This document shows positions 1-7,575 of a stretch of DNA of 64,000 nt, piece after piece; positions within the stretch are counted from its first letter, which is position 1, and every line of letters begins with the position of its first letter. The notes under the pieces are model-generated. The model made no database searches. It was not told the origin of the DNA and was given only the letters and a program-made list of their open reading frames with translations. Origin of the DNA: Cetobacterium_A somerae (GTDB lineage: Bacteria; Fusobacteriota; Fusobacteriia; Fusobacteriales; Fusobacteriaceae). The DNA lies in the NCBI RefSeq assembly GCF_044784365.2, contig NZ_CP173060.2; one strand, 5' to 3'. A program made the translations under genes and the position numbers.

Positions 1-96
1 TGAATAGTATATACTCCAAGAACGATTAAAAGTCAAATAAAAAAATTAAAACAAAAATTTGACAGAAGTGAAAACTTGAGGTATAACATCTATTAA
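1..96 (+). other. possible 3' remnant of an unrecognised gene
   Basis: After a TGA at 1-3 the same frame stays open for 30 codons and ends at TAA 94-96. The peptide is lysine-rich and protein-like (contains YTPRTIKSQIKKLK), but there is no start codon, no ribosome binding site and the left side is cut by the window. It may be the tail of a frameshifted gene lying to the left, or chance. I do not recognise it. Confidence 0.2.
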
Positions 97-153
97 TTAA
101 ATAAATGAAGAAATAAAAAAATACACTTATTTATGATTCTAAAAGTAAATGAG

Positions 154-215
154 GTCTAAAATTATCTTTAAAATAGTTTTCAAAACTATGTAAGAATAAT
201 TTTAGACTTTTTTTT
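154..215 (+). terminator. intrinsic terminator upstream of murI
   Basis: A 12-bp stem GTCTAAAATTAT (154-165) pairs with ATAATTTTAGAC (196-207), with an inner hairpin around ATAGTTTTCAAAACTAT, followed by eight T. It ends whatever transcript enters from the left. Lying 30 bases before the murI ribosome binding site, it could also act as an attenuator, for which there is no further support. Confidence 0.75.
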
Positions 216-247
216 ATACATTTTTTATATAGTATAAGGAGGAAAAT

Positions 248-1024
248 ATGAAAGTAGGAGTTTTTGATTCTGGTGTTGGCGGGTTAACAGTTTTAAAAGA
301 GTTATTAAAAGAGCTAAGTTCTGCTGAATTTATTTATTATGGTGATAGTTTTAACTCTCCATATGGAACTAAAACAATTGAGGATATTCAAAAGCTTTGT
401 TATAAAATCAGTGAATTTTTAATAAACAAAGATGTCGACCTCATAGTTATAGCTTGCAACACAGCCACTGTGGCTTCTCTAGATTATTTAAAAGAAAAAT
501 TTCCTACTCTCCCAATTATAGGCGTTATAAATCCAGGAGCTACTATGGCACTTAGGGAAAGTAAAAATAAAAAAATCGGGGTACTTTCAACTCCATTGAC
601 AGCTAAAACAAATGCTTATAAAAATGCTATACAAAATTTAAATGAAAATTATGAGGTATACCAACAAGGATGCGAACTACTTTGCCCTATGATAGAGAAA
701 GGTTGGAAGGACAACGAGGAGTCTCACAATATTTTAAAAAATTATATTGAAAACTTACCTAAGGATATTGATACTCTAATTTTAGGTTGCACTCACTACC
801 CGTACTTAGAAGAAAAAATTAGAGATATAGCTAAGTGTACTATAGTTAATCCAGCTAAGGAAACTGCTAGATTAGTTGGGGAACAATTAAAAAAATTAAA
901 AAGTATTGCAAATTTAAAAAATTATAATAAAATAAGTTACTATGTAACTGGAGATTTAGAAAATTTTATAACTGTTGGGGAACAGCTATTGGATCAAAAA
1001 ATGGTTGATGTACACAAAATTTAA
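248..1024 (+). CDS. murI: glutamate racemase
   Basis: Cytosolic cofactor-independent racemase that turns L-glutamate into D-glutamate for peptidoglycan. The 258 residues match the family length. The N-terminus has FDSGVGGLTVLKEL, the substrate loop SPYGTKT is near residue 38, and the two catalytic cysteines are C70 in ACNTATVAS and C181 in LGCTHYPYLE. An AAGGAGG ribosome binding site precedes the ATG. The YfcC-type transporter starts 15 bases downstream, so the two are probably co-transcribed; the transporter may supply an amino acid substrate, but that link is inferred. Confidence 0.96.
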   Translation: MKVGVFDSGVGGLTVLKELLKELSSAEFIYYGDSFNSPYGTKTIEDIQKLCYKISEFLINKDVDLIVIACNTATVASLDYLKEKFPTLPIIGVINPGATMALRESKNKKIGVLSTPLTAKTNAYKNAIQNLNENYEVYQQGCELLCPMIEKGWKDNEESHNILKNYIENLPKDIDTLILGCTHYPYLEEKIRDIAKCTIVNPAKETARLVGEQLKKLKSIANLKNYNKISYYVTGDLENFITVGEQLLDQKMVDVHKI

Positions 1025-1039
1025 AAAGGGGAGTGCTAT

Positions 1040-2515
1040 ATGAGTAGTGAATCAAATTTAAATTTAAAAAATAGTGGCGGAGTGGGTACAAAAGGAAAGG
1101 AACTTAAAATAGAGAAATTTAAAATTCCTCATACCTATGTAATTATTGCTGGAATGATTATTTTATCATTTATAGGAACCTATATAATTCCTGCTGGTGT
1201 TTATGAAAGAGTTAAAGATGTCAATTCTGGTAGAATGATTATAGCTCCAGAAACTTTTACATATGTTGCCAATACACCTGTTAAGTTTTTCTCTTTTACT
1301 GAGCACAATCTATTTACTGTATTAATTAGAGGTCTTCAGGCAACCTCTGGAATTGTTTTTTTCACATTTTTGGTTTGTGGATTTTTTAATATGATTCAAA
1401 AAACAGGTGCCATTGATTCTGGAATAGCAAAAGTGGCTTACCTATTCAGAAATAAAGGTATGCTTTTAATCCCAGTTGTTATGTTTGTATTTTCAATTGG
1501 AGGAGTAGCAATTGGTATGAACACAGAAGCTATAGCTTTTGTTCCACTTGGAGTTCTTTTAGCAAGAGCTCTTGGATTTGATGCTATGGTTGGAATGGCT
1601 ATGGTAGCTTTGGGAGCTGGAGTTGGTTTCATTGGTGGATTTATAAATCCATTTACAGTTGGAGTTGCTCACTCAATAGCTGGACTTCCAATTTACTCTG
1701 GAATGGGATTTAGAGTAGCAGTTTATATAGTTTTATACGTTGCTACAGTTTTATATATTATGAGATATGCTAGAAAAGTAAAGGAAAATCCTTTTAGCAG
1801 TGTGGTATTTGATTTAGAGGTTAAACAAAAAGCTATGTCTAATACATCAACAAATAATCAAGAAATTCCAGATTTAACTCTTAGACAAAAAGGTGTTCTT
1901 TTAGTTATGTTAGTTGGATTTATAACTTTAACATATGGAGTTTTAAAACACGGATGGGGAACAGAACAATTAATTAGTATATTTATGTTCATGGGAATTG
2001 CTTCTAGTTTTGTTGCAGGAATCTCTCCAACTAATTCTGCAAATAACTTTTTAGACGGAGCTAGAGGAGTTGTATTTGGAGCTCTTGCTGTGGGATTAGC
2101 TCGTGGAATCCTAGTTGTGTTAGAGGATGGACAAATTATAGATACAATTTTATTCTATCTCTCTAGCAAAATTTCATCCTTGCCAGGAGTTATCTCAGCT
2201 TTACTTATGTATTGCGTTCAGATTATAACAAATCTATTTATTCCATCAGGAAGTGGACAAGCTGCAACAACTATGCCCATCATGGCTCCTTTAGGGGATA
2301 TGATAGGAGTTTCTAGACAAACCGTTGTTTTAGCTTTTCAATATGGAGATGGATTTACAAACTATATCAATCCAACTGCAGGAGGACTTATGAGTTACCT
2401 TGCAATTTCACAAATCTCATATGAAAAATGGGTGAAGTGGGTGGCTCCTCTTATGGGAATCTGGCTAAGTATCGGAGCTGCTGCAATCGTTATTGCATAT
2501 TTTATAGGGTATTAA
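1040..2515 (+). CDS. YfcC family transporter (basic amino acid antiporter-like)
   Basis: Polytopic inner-membrane protein of 491 residues, with about a dozen hydrophobic segments starting near residue 32. The family signature regions are visible: MNTEAIAFVPLGVLLARALG in the middle and IMAPLGDMIGVSRQ followed by FQYGDGFTN near the C-terminus, as in YfcC/ArcD-type transporters. Members move amino acids such as arginine, ornithine or related compounds; the substrate cannot be read from sequence. It follows murI closely in one operon and ends at a strong terminator. The first 30 residues are a polar cytoplasmic tail. Confidence 0.88.
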   Translation: MSSESNLNLKNSGGVGTKGKELKIEKFKIPHTYVIIAGMIILSFIGTYIIPAGVYERVKDVNSGRMIIAPETFTYVANTPVKFFSFTEHNLFTVLIRGLQATSGIVFFTFLVCGFFNMIQKTGAIDSGIAKVAYLFRNKGMLLIPVVMFVFSIGGVAIGMNTEAIAFVPLGVLLARALGFDAMVGMAMVALGAGVGFIGGFINPFTVGVAHSIAGLPIYSGMGFRVAVYIVLYVATVLYIMRYARKVKENPFSSVVFDLEVKQKAMSNTSTNNQEIPDLTLRQKGVLLVMLVGFITLTYGVLKHGWGTEQLISIFMFMGIASSFVAGISPTNSANNFLDGARGVVFGALAVGLARGILVVLEDGQIIDTILFYLSSKISSLPGVISALLMYCVQIITNLFIPSGSGQAATTMPIMAPLGDMIGVSRQTVVLAFQYGDGFTNYINPTAGGLMSYLAISQISYEKWVKWVAPLMGIWLSIGAAAIVIAYFIGY

Positions 2516-2544
2516 TAAATCATCGCTGTTTTATCTAAATTAAA

Positions 2545-2584
2545 CAAAAAGTGGCTATTAATTTGAAATGCCACTTTTTGTTTT
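2545..2584 (+). terminator. terminator of the murI-yfcC operon
   Basis: A perfect 11-bp stem CAAAAAGTGGC (2545-2555) pairs with GCCACTTTTTG (2570-2580), then TTTT. The symmetrical A and T tracts could let it work in both directions, serving the convergent alaX gene too. Confidence 0.8.
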
Positions 2585-2643
2585 AAAAATTCCTTTATAA
2601 AATACTACGAAAAAATGAAATCAACTGCGATATTCATAAAATA

Positions 2644-3417
2644 TTAATTTTCTTCAATAGAAAATAAGAAGCTCGGATAGCTGTATAATTTTAAAAAATC
2701 TTCATTAAAAGGTAATTCAACAATTAACCTTTCAGATGTTTTACCAATGCTCTTTCTCTTAATTTTTATTCCCACTAAATCTTTTGTATTTTCACAATGA
2801 GTTCCACCACAAGGAACAATAAAATTATCACATTTCCAATATAGAGCTTCATTTTCCTCTGGATGAGAAAATATATTTATTGGAATATTTTTGTCGATAT
2901 ATTCATTACAACGAGATTCTATATGAGCTATTTGCTCTGGAGTAAATTTAAAATCTATTAAAAAATCAAGTCTTCCATATTTATCAGTTATTTTAGCACC
3001 AACTATTTTTTTATCAATACCTGAAAACATCTCTTCTAAAACCATTAAAGCCAGATGCAAACCAGAGTGATGAAGAGTTGTTTGAGCTCTTTTTACACTA
3101 TCTAACTTTATAAGAAATTTTTCATTTTTTTCAAATTCATAATCATTGTCTATATGATGTACAATTTGGTTTTCTACTTTTATGCTAGGAAAATCATTTA
3201 AGAAAATATTTCGTCCCTTAATTTTTGTTGTGTTGTAAAATGGAATCTCAGATCCATCTTTACATCTAATTAAAACTCCAATATCTCCTATCTGCCCTCC
3301 GCCCTCTGGATAAGCAACAGATTTATCAAATATTAATCCATTTTCTGTACTTGCAATTAAAACTGCTTCACATGATGTTTGAAATTGATTTTTATAATAT
3401 ATTTTTTCTGTTTTCAT
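2644..3417 (-). CDS. alaX: alanyl-tRNA editing protein, AlaX type
   Basis: Free-standing homologue of the AlaRS editing domain that hydrolyses mischarged Ser-tRNA(Ala) or Gly-tRNA(Ala) in the cytosol. At 257 residues it is the longer AlaX form with an N-terminal AlaRS-like segment containing YPEGGGQIGDIG (37-48). The zinc ligands are visible: H117 and H121 in HSGLH, C203 and H207 in CGGTH. The gene is divergent from a MocR regulator, with 156 bases between the starts, so the regulator may control it. No other gene is in its transcription unit. Confidence 0.92.
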   Translation of the reverse strand: MKTEKIYYKNQFQTSCEAVLIASTENGLIFDKSVAYPEGGGQIGDIGVLIRCKDGSEIPFYNTTKIKGRNIFLNDFPSIKVENQIVHHIDNDYEFEKNEKFLIKLDSVKRAQTTLHHSGLHLALMVLEEMFSGIDKKIVGAKITDKYGRLDFLIDFKFTPEQIAHIESRCNEYIDKNIPINIFSHPEENEALYWKCDNFIVPCGGTHCENTKDLVGIKIKRKSIGKTSERLIVELPFNEDFLKLYSYPSFLFSIEEN

Positions 3418-3477
3418 AGTCGCTCCCTTAAACTTTATTGTTAATAAGATTTACAAATATTAAAAAAAATAGTATAA

Positions 3478-3562
3478 CAGTGATATCAGTGAAATATATT
3501 TTTAATTCTACAAAACTATAACAGTTATGTCAATGTTATATAAAAAAACTGTAGTACTACAG
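3478..3562. promoter_or_regulatory. candidate MocR operator region between alaX and mocR
   Basis: The divergent intergenic region holds a direct repeat CAGTGA-TAT-CAGTGA (3478-3492) and a perfect 14-bp palindrome CTGTAGTACTACAG (3549-3562) directly before the ribosome binding site of the regulator. MocR proteins usually bind direct repeats, so the first element is the better operator candidate. The palindrome may give autoregulation. Inference from position and symmetry only. Confidence 0.45.
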
Positions 3563-3573
3563 ATGGAGGTTTC

Positions 3574-4968
3574 ATGAAAATTAACTCAGAAGAGAAGAAA
3601 ATACCTATTTATTTAAAAATTTATGAAGATTTGAAAAATAAAATTGAAAAAAATGAATATCCAGAAAACTCTAAACTACCATCAATTAGACAACTTGCTT
3701 TAAAGTATAAACTAAATAATATTACAATTATGAAAGCTTTTACTCTTTTAGAAAAAGAGGGATATATTATAAAAAAACGTGGCATTGGAATATTTGTAAA
3801 ATCTAAAGAATCTTTATTTTACAATACACCATCTAATAATCTTATTGAAACTTTTAAAGTTGGTCAATTAAAACAAAATAATCTTATTAATTTTGCAAGT
3901 GGAACTCCTTCAGAAGATGTTTATCCATTTCAAATTTTTAAAAAATTATATAGTGATGTTTTAGAAGAATATGGCCCTAAAATTATGCTATATCATCCTA
4001 CTCAAGGTTTAGAGGAACTTCGAGAAGTGCTTAAGAAAAATATTGAAGACAAAGGTATTTTTGTATCTAAAGATGAGATACAAATAACTAGCGGTTCACA
4101 GCAAGGATTGGATTTGATATTAAAAACGCTTTCGTCTAAAAGAAAAAATAAAATAATTGTAGGAAATCCAACTTATCATGGTGCTTTAAATACTTTTAAA
4201 ACAAATTGTAAAATTTACCCTGTAGAAATGGAAGAGGATGGTTTTAATCTTACTCAATTGGAAAAAATCTTATCTGAAGAAAAAATAACTTTCATATATG
4301 CGACAATGGATTTTAGTTGCCCCACAGGTGTTTCTTGGAGTGAAGAAAAGAAACAAAAGTTAATTTTATTAGCTAAAAAATATAACACATTGATTGTAGA
4401 AGATGATTTTGCATCAGAACTTTCATTTTACAATACTCCAAGAACCTCTATAAAATCTTTAGATTCTGATAATAAGACTGTTATTTACATTAAATCATTT
4501 TCTAAAATAATTATGCCAGGTTTAAGATTAGCATATATGATAGCACCAACTGAGCTTATTTCTAAAATAGTGACTGTTAAGTTTACCACAGATATATCAA
4601 CATCAGCTCTTGATCAAAAAGTTTTAGCTAATTTTTTGAAAGGCAATTTTCTGAAATTACATATAGAAAATCTAATCAAAATTTATAGAGAAAGATATCT
4701 CGTTTTAACTGAGAAACTAAAAGAGATACCTTTTTTAGATGTTGTTTATAATATTGATGGTGGTTTTTATGTTTGGATAAAACTAAATGATACAATAGAT
4801 TCGAGCCAATTTTACTTAAAATGTAAAGAGAATAATATTCTACTTCTTTCTGGAAATGTTTTCTTTTTAGATAATCAGAAAAATCAATATTTCAGAGTGA
4901 GATTTGCAACTACAGATATTCCAGAAATTATAGATGGTATTGATCGTTTAAAAGTTATTCAAAGGTAA
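3574..4968 (+). CDS. MocR/GabR-type regulator (GntR HTH fused to class I aminotransferase)
   Basis: PLP-dependent transcription factor of 464 residues. A GntR winged helix-turn-helix occupies about residues 10-78 (KLPSIRQLALKYKLN), and a fold-type I aminotransferase domain follows from about 100. The PLP lysine is K311 in IKSFSKIIMPGLRLAY; VEDDFASEL (275-283) supplies the pyridine-nitrogen aspartate and NPTYHGAL the cofactor pocket. Members such as GabR and PdxR sense amino or vitamin B6 compounds. The divergent partner is alaX rather than a GABA or B6 gene, so the effector is unknown. Its last codons lie inside a sequence shared with two structured repeats elsewhere in the window. Confidence 0.93.
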   Translation: MKINSEEKKIPIYLKIYEDLKNKIEKNEYPENSKLPSIRQLALKYKLNNITIMKAFTLLEKEGYIIKKRGIGIFVKSKESLFYNTPSNNLIETFKVGQLKQNNLINFASGTPSEDVYPFQIFKKLYSDVLEEYGPKIMLYHPTQGLEELREVLKKNIEDKGIFVSKDEIQITSGSQQGLDLILKTLSSKRKNKIIVGNPTYHGALNTFKTNCKIYPVEMEEDGFNLTQLEKILSEEKITFIYATMDFSCPTGVSWSEEKKQKLILLAKKYNTLIVEDDFASELSFYNTPRTSIKSLDSDNKTVIYIKSFSKIIMPGLRLAYMIAPTELISKIVTVKFTTDISTSALDQKVLANFLKGNFLKLHIENLIKIYRERYLVLTEKLKEIPFLDVVYNIDGGFYVWIKLNDTIDSSQFYLKCKENNILLLSGNVFFLDNQKNQYFRVRFATTDIPEIIDGIDRLKVIQR

Positions 4969-5016
4969 CTCAGTATTGAGTAGAGGGATTATGTGATAAT
5001 TGCCCTCTACTTTTTT
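4939..5016 (+). repeat. partial 3' copy of the structured repeat element (copy A)
   Basis: About 78 bases aligning with the 3' ends of the full elements at 6149-6475 and 46388-46728: the segment around GTTATTCAAAGG, then the hairpin with GTAGAGGG and CCCTCTAC and a T tract. It covers the final codons and terminator of the mocR gene. The loop reads TGTGATAA where both full copies have TGTGATGG, so the long-range pairing seen in those copies is lost here. Confidence 0.7.
4980..5016 (+). terminator. terminator of the mocR gene
   Basis: Stem GTAGAGGG (4980-4987) pairs with CCCTCTAC (5003-5010), followed by six T. It is the same terminator hairpin used by the structured repeat elements. Confidence 0.85.
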
Positions 5017-5058
5017 AATTCAGTTAGTTTAATAGTTCTATAAACTTTAGTTTATTAG

Positions 5059-5095
5059 AAAAAGGAGCGGTATCATTTGAAATGACACTGCTCCT
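5059..5095 (-). terminator. terminator of the GNAT gene
   Basis: On the minus strand AGGAGC...GCTCCT forms a long hairpin with inner TCATTT/AAATGA pairing, followed by five T (complement of 5059-5063). It lies just beyond the stop codon of the gene at 5105-5773. Confidence 0.8.
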
Positions 5096-5104
5096 AAAAT
5101 TAGA

Positions 5105-5773
5105 TTAATGATTATTTAATTTTATATTTTCAGGATCTTCAAGTTTATCAACCATCTCTAAAAACAGATCCTGTGATGGTTCATGTTTTTTCTCCTTTGC
5201 AGGGAATGAAGATTCAAATTTCAAAAATTCATTCTCATCCAATTGAAAACAGCTTACAGCTTCATGAAAATCTCCAGAAATCTCTTTTAAAGAGCCGGGA
5301 TAAAGCTCCATAGCTAAAAGGGCTTTGGCAAAAACTCCATCAGCTCTTGCTATTCCAAAACTAGCTGCACTTTTAAAACCAACTCTATTGTAATATCCAG
5401 GATATCCGTATATAATTATCCCTTTATATCCCATATCAGCTGCTATTCTTTTAGTAAATTCAATCAAAGCTCTCCCTATACCCTGTTTCTGAAATTTAGG
5501 AGATACGCTTAAAGGTCCAAAAGTTAAGACTTCATGAGATTTACCCTCTTTATCTATAACTTCAGCTTTAGTATAAAAAATATGTCCAACTATCTCTCCA
5601 TCTTTAGTAGCAACAAAGTTTAACTGAGGAATTGTCACTTCTGAATTTCTTAAATAGTGAACTATGGAATGCTCATTAGCTCCTGGAACATATAGATTCC
5701 AAAAAGCCTCTCTAGTCATCTCCTCAACTTTTCTATAATCATTTTTTTCTTCTAATCTTATTTCTAATTTCAA
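5105..5773 (-). CDS. GNAT family N-acetyltransferase (YhbS-like)
   Basis: Acetyl-CoA-dependent acetyltransferase of 222 residues. The acetyl-CoA loop is QKQGIGRALIEF, preceded by the beta-4 strand LTFGPLSVSPKF; GYPGYYNRVGF is typical of the YhbS group (COG3153). The C-terminal 40 residues are charged and lie beyond the core fold. The substrate cannot be predicted. It is transcribed alone, with its own terminator, and has a 17-bp palindrome 77 bases upstream of its start. Confidence 0.88.
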   Translation of the reverse strand: MKLEIRLEEKNDYRKVEEMTREAFWNLYVPGANEHSIVHYLRNSEVTIPQLNFVATKDGEIVGHIFYTKAEVIDKEGKSHEVLTFGPLSVSPKFQKQGIGRALIEFTKRIAADMGYKGIIIYGYPGYYNRVGFKSAASFGIARADGVFAKALLAMELYPGSLKEISGDFHEAVSCFQLDENEFLKFESSFPAKEKKHEPSQDLFLEMVDKLEDPENIKLNNH

Positions 5774-5849
5774 TTTTATCCTCCGTCTAATTTTAATTCT
5801 GACTCTATAATTTTATCAAAACCTATATATAGAAAGGGAATCAATAGCC

Positions 5850-5866
5850 CTTCCTATTATAGGAAG
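5850..5866. promoter_or_regulatory. 17-bp palindrome upstream of the GNAT gene
   Basis: CTTCCTAT-T-ATAGGAAG is a perfect inverted repeat 77 bases before the acetyltransferase start. Its symmetry suggests an operator. No regulator gene adjoins it, and the hairpin could also form in an mRNA leader. Confidence 0.35.
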
Positions 5867-6028
5867 AACACACTCTCATTATTAAACAAAAAATCACTCC
5901 TAATATTAAATTTTATTTATTTTGATATTATACAGTTATTTTATTATCGAGTCAATATAATAACATTCTAAAGAAACTATTCCTGTGAGAAAGTATTTTG
6001 ATTTAATTTTTTAAAAAATTAAAACTTT

Positions 6029-6056
6029 TTTACAAAACCTGTTGTCTAAATATTAT
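6029..6056 (+). promoter_or_regulatory. sigma-70-type promoter of a candidate small RNA
   Basis: TTTACA (6029-6034), a 16-bp spacer and TATTAT (6051-6056). Predicted start is near 6063, about 35 bases before a C-rich hairpin that ends in a T tract. No open reading frame follows. Confidence 0.5.
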
Positions 6057-6062
6057 TAATAA

Positions 6063-6134
6063 GTGTTAAAAAATAATAAATAATTTAATCCCCCCAAAAG
6101 AGCCTCTATCCCCCCAGAGGCTCTTTCCCTTTTT
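6063..6134 (+). ncRNA. candidate small RNA with two UCCCCCC motifs
   Basis: About 70 nt between a good promoter and a terminator. It has an A/T-rich unpaired 5' part, then TCCCCCC (6089-6095), then an 11-bp hairpin AAAGAGCCTCT (6097-6107) with AGAGGCTCTTT (6116-6126) whose loop again reads TCCCCCC, then TCCC and five T. C-rich single-stranded seeds of this kind pair with Shine-Dalgarno sequences in known small RNAs of low-GC bacteria. No reading frame of note. The alternative is a bare terminator with no gene, but nothing upstream needs one. Confidence 0.5.
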
Positions 6135-6148
6135 GTATTTTAAATTTT

Positions 6149-6475
6149 TTCAAACTTTTTTTTAAGAAATAAACGTCTAATAATTATAATAATAGTTAGA
6201 AGATAGAAAAATATTTAAAGCAGTAAAAATAGCCATCACACAGTTTCAAAGATGTTTTAATTTTTAAAAGGAGGAGTTTTTAAAAAGTTTTAACAAATTA
6301 TGAAGTTGTTTTGTCTAACTATTATATTGAGGAAATAGATTTAAATGTTAGTAGATTAATTTATTTTTAAGAAGTTTTTTAATTTTTAAATGAAATGATT
6401 GAAAGTTTTAAAGTTATTCAAAGGTGATTTAGTAGTGAGTAGAGGGATTTGTGATGGTTGCCCTCTACTTTTTTT
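6149..6475 (+). ncRNA. structured repeat element, full copy 1 (copy B)
   Basis: 327 nt with no conserved reading frame, closely related to 46388-46728. Conserved blocks include AAACGTCTAAT, TATAATAATAGTTAGA, CCATCACACAGTTTCAA, AATTATGAAGTTGTT, TCTAACTATTATAT, AAGGTGATT and the terminator hairpin GTAGAGGG/CCCTCTAC (6439-6446/6461-6468) with seven T. ATAATAGTTAGA (6189-6200) can pair with TCTAACTATTAT (6314-6325). CCATCACA (6233-6240) can pair with TGTGATGG (6450-6457) in the terminator loop. TATAAT at 6185-6190 may be its own -10 box. It looks like an intergenic structured RNA gene; a mobile DNA repeat is the alternative. No known family recognised. Confidence 0.65.
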
Positions 6476-6581
6476 ATTAAAAAATATAAAAATTAATGGA
6501 TTAAGCTAAAATAACTTAATCCTTTTTAATACTATTATCTTTATCTATTCTATTTCTCAAATTTTAAAAAATAACAGAATT

Positions 6582-7565
6582 TTAGCAAATATTTTTTTTA
6601 TTTAATACCATTTCTATTTTTTTAATTGTTTTTTCTTCTAATTCCCATGTCGTACTTCTTACATTCTCTTCTATTTGCTGAGGTGTTTGAGCCCCACAAA
6701 TAACTGGACCAACTTCTTTTTGAGCTATTAACCAATTTATAGCAACTTGTGATAATGGTTTTCCTATTTCTTGAGCTATTTCTTTTAATTCTTCAACACA
6801 GTTAAAGTAATTTAAAAATCTTTCTCCATTTAACTTTGGATTTTTTGATCTATCGTCTGATGAATCAAAATTATTTTCTAATTTAAACTCTCCAGTTAGT
6901 AACCCTTGCATTAAAGGGCTATATGGTAAAAATGCCATACCTTCCTCTTTACATAGCGGTAATAATTCGTTTGCTGTTCTATATTCTAGCTGTTTATGAT
7001 GATAAATTTCTGAATTTGGTTCTAACATATTATATAAACCTTGAAGCGTTGAAATTTCAGCTAACTCCATACATTTTTTTGTATCTTTTAAGGAAAAATT
7101 AGATAGACCAATATATCTTATTAACCCTTTTTCTTTCATCTCCATTAAAGTAGCCATTCCCTCTTCTAATTTCATTCCTTCAAATGGCCAATGTATTTGA
7201 TATAAATCAATATAAGAAGTTTGAAGTCTTTCTAATGAGGCATTCAACTCTTTATATAAACTTTCTCTTGATATACTTTTAGTAACAACTTTATTTTCAT
7301 CCCATATAAGACCACATTTTGTTGCAATAAAAAGAGAACTTCTATCATAATCTTTTAAGGCCTCTCCTAAGATTTTTTCTGAATGTCCCATTCCATAAAT
7401 AGGAGCGACATCAAAAAAATTTATACCTAACTCTACAGCTTTCTTTATTGTTTCTATAGATTTTTGATCCTCTGTATTATTCCATGTACCACCTATCGCC
7501 CAACACCCAAATCCAACTGAAGATAGTTTTTCATTATTTAATGCTTTAAACTGTTTATATATCAT
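6582..7565 (-). CDS. aldo/keto reductase
   Basis: NADPH-type oxidoreductase of 327 residues with the AKR (alpha/beta)8 barrel. The catalytic tetrad is D52 (FFDVAPIYG), Y57, K83 (ATKCG) and H125 (YQIHWP); GLSNFS and the C-terminal cofactor segment GAQTPQQIEENV are also present. It is the last gene of the alpha-glucoside operon, 10 bases after the GH4 glucosidase, which suggests a role in reducing or oxidising a sugar released by that pathway. Substrate unknown. Confidence 0.93.
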   Translation of the reverse strand: MIYKQFKALNNEKLSSVGFGCWAIGGTWNNTEDQKSIETIKKAVELGINFFDVAPIYGMGHSEKILGEALKDYDRSSLFIATKCGLIWDENKVVTKSISRESLYKELNASLERLQTSYIDLYQIHWPFEGMKLEEGMATLMEMKEKGLIRYIGLSNFSLKDTKKCMELAEISTLQGLYNMLEPNSEIYHHKQLEYRTANELLPLCKEEGMAFLPYSPLMQGLLTGEFKLENNFDSSDDRSKNPKLNGERFLNYFNCVEELKEIAQEIGKPLSQVAINWLIAQKEVGPVICGAQTPQQIEENVRSTTWELEEKTIKKIEMVLNKKNIC

Positions 7566-7575
7566 AATTTTCTCC

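Noticed and set aside
1438..1632. Antisense reading frame within the YfcC-type transporter gene
   Set aside because: Mirror of a real membrane-protein gene, without its own ribosome binding site; many similar shadows occur across the window.
6003..6028. AT-rich palindrome around TTTAATTTTTTAAAAAATTAAA
   Set aside because: Low-complexity AT sequence, expected at this base composition.
6268..6338. Small reading frame with an AGGAGG-like site inside structured element copy 1 (12 codons from ATG 6300)
   Set aside because: The spacing to the ribosome binding site is too long, and in copy 2 the matching frame stops after five codons and lacks the AGGAGG.
6149..6475. Structured element as an IS or MITE
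   Set aside because: No terminal inverted repeats, no visible target-site duplication, and a terminator forms one end; RNA gene fits better, though a nonautonomous repeat is not excluded.
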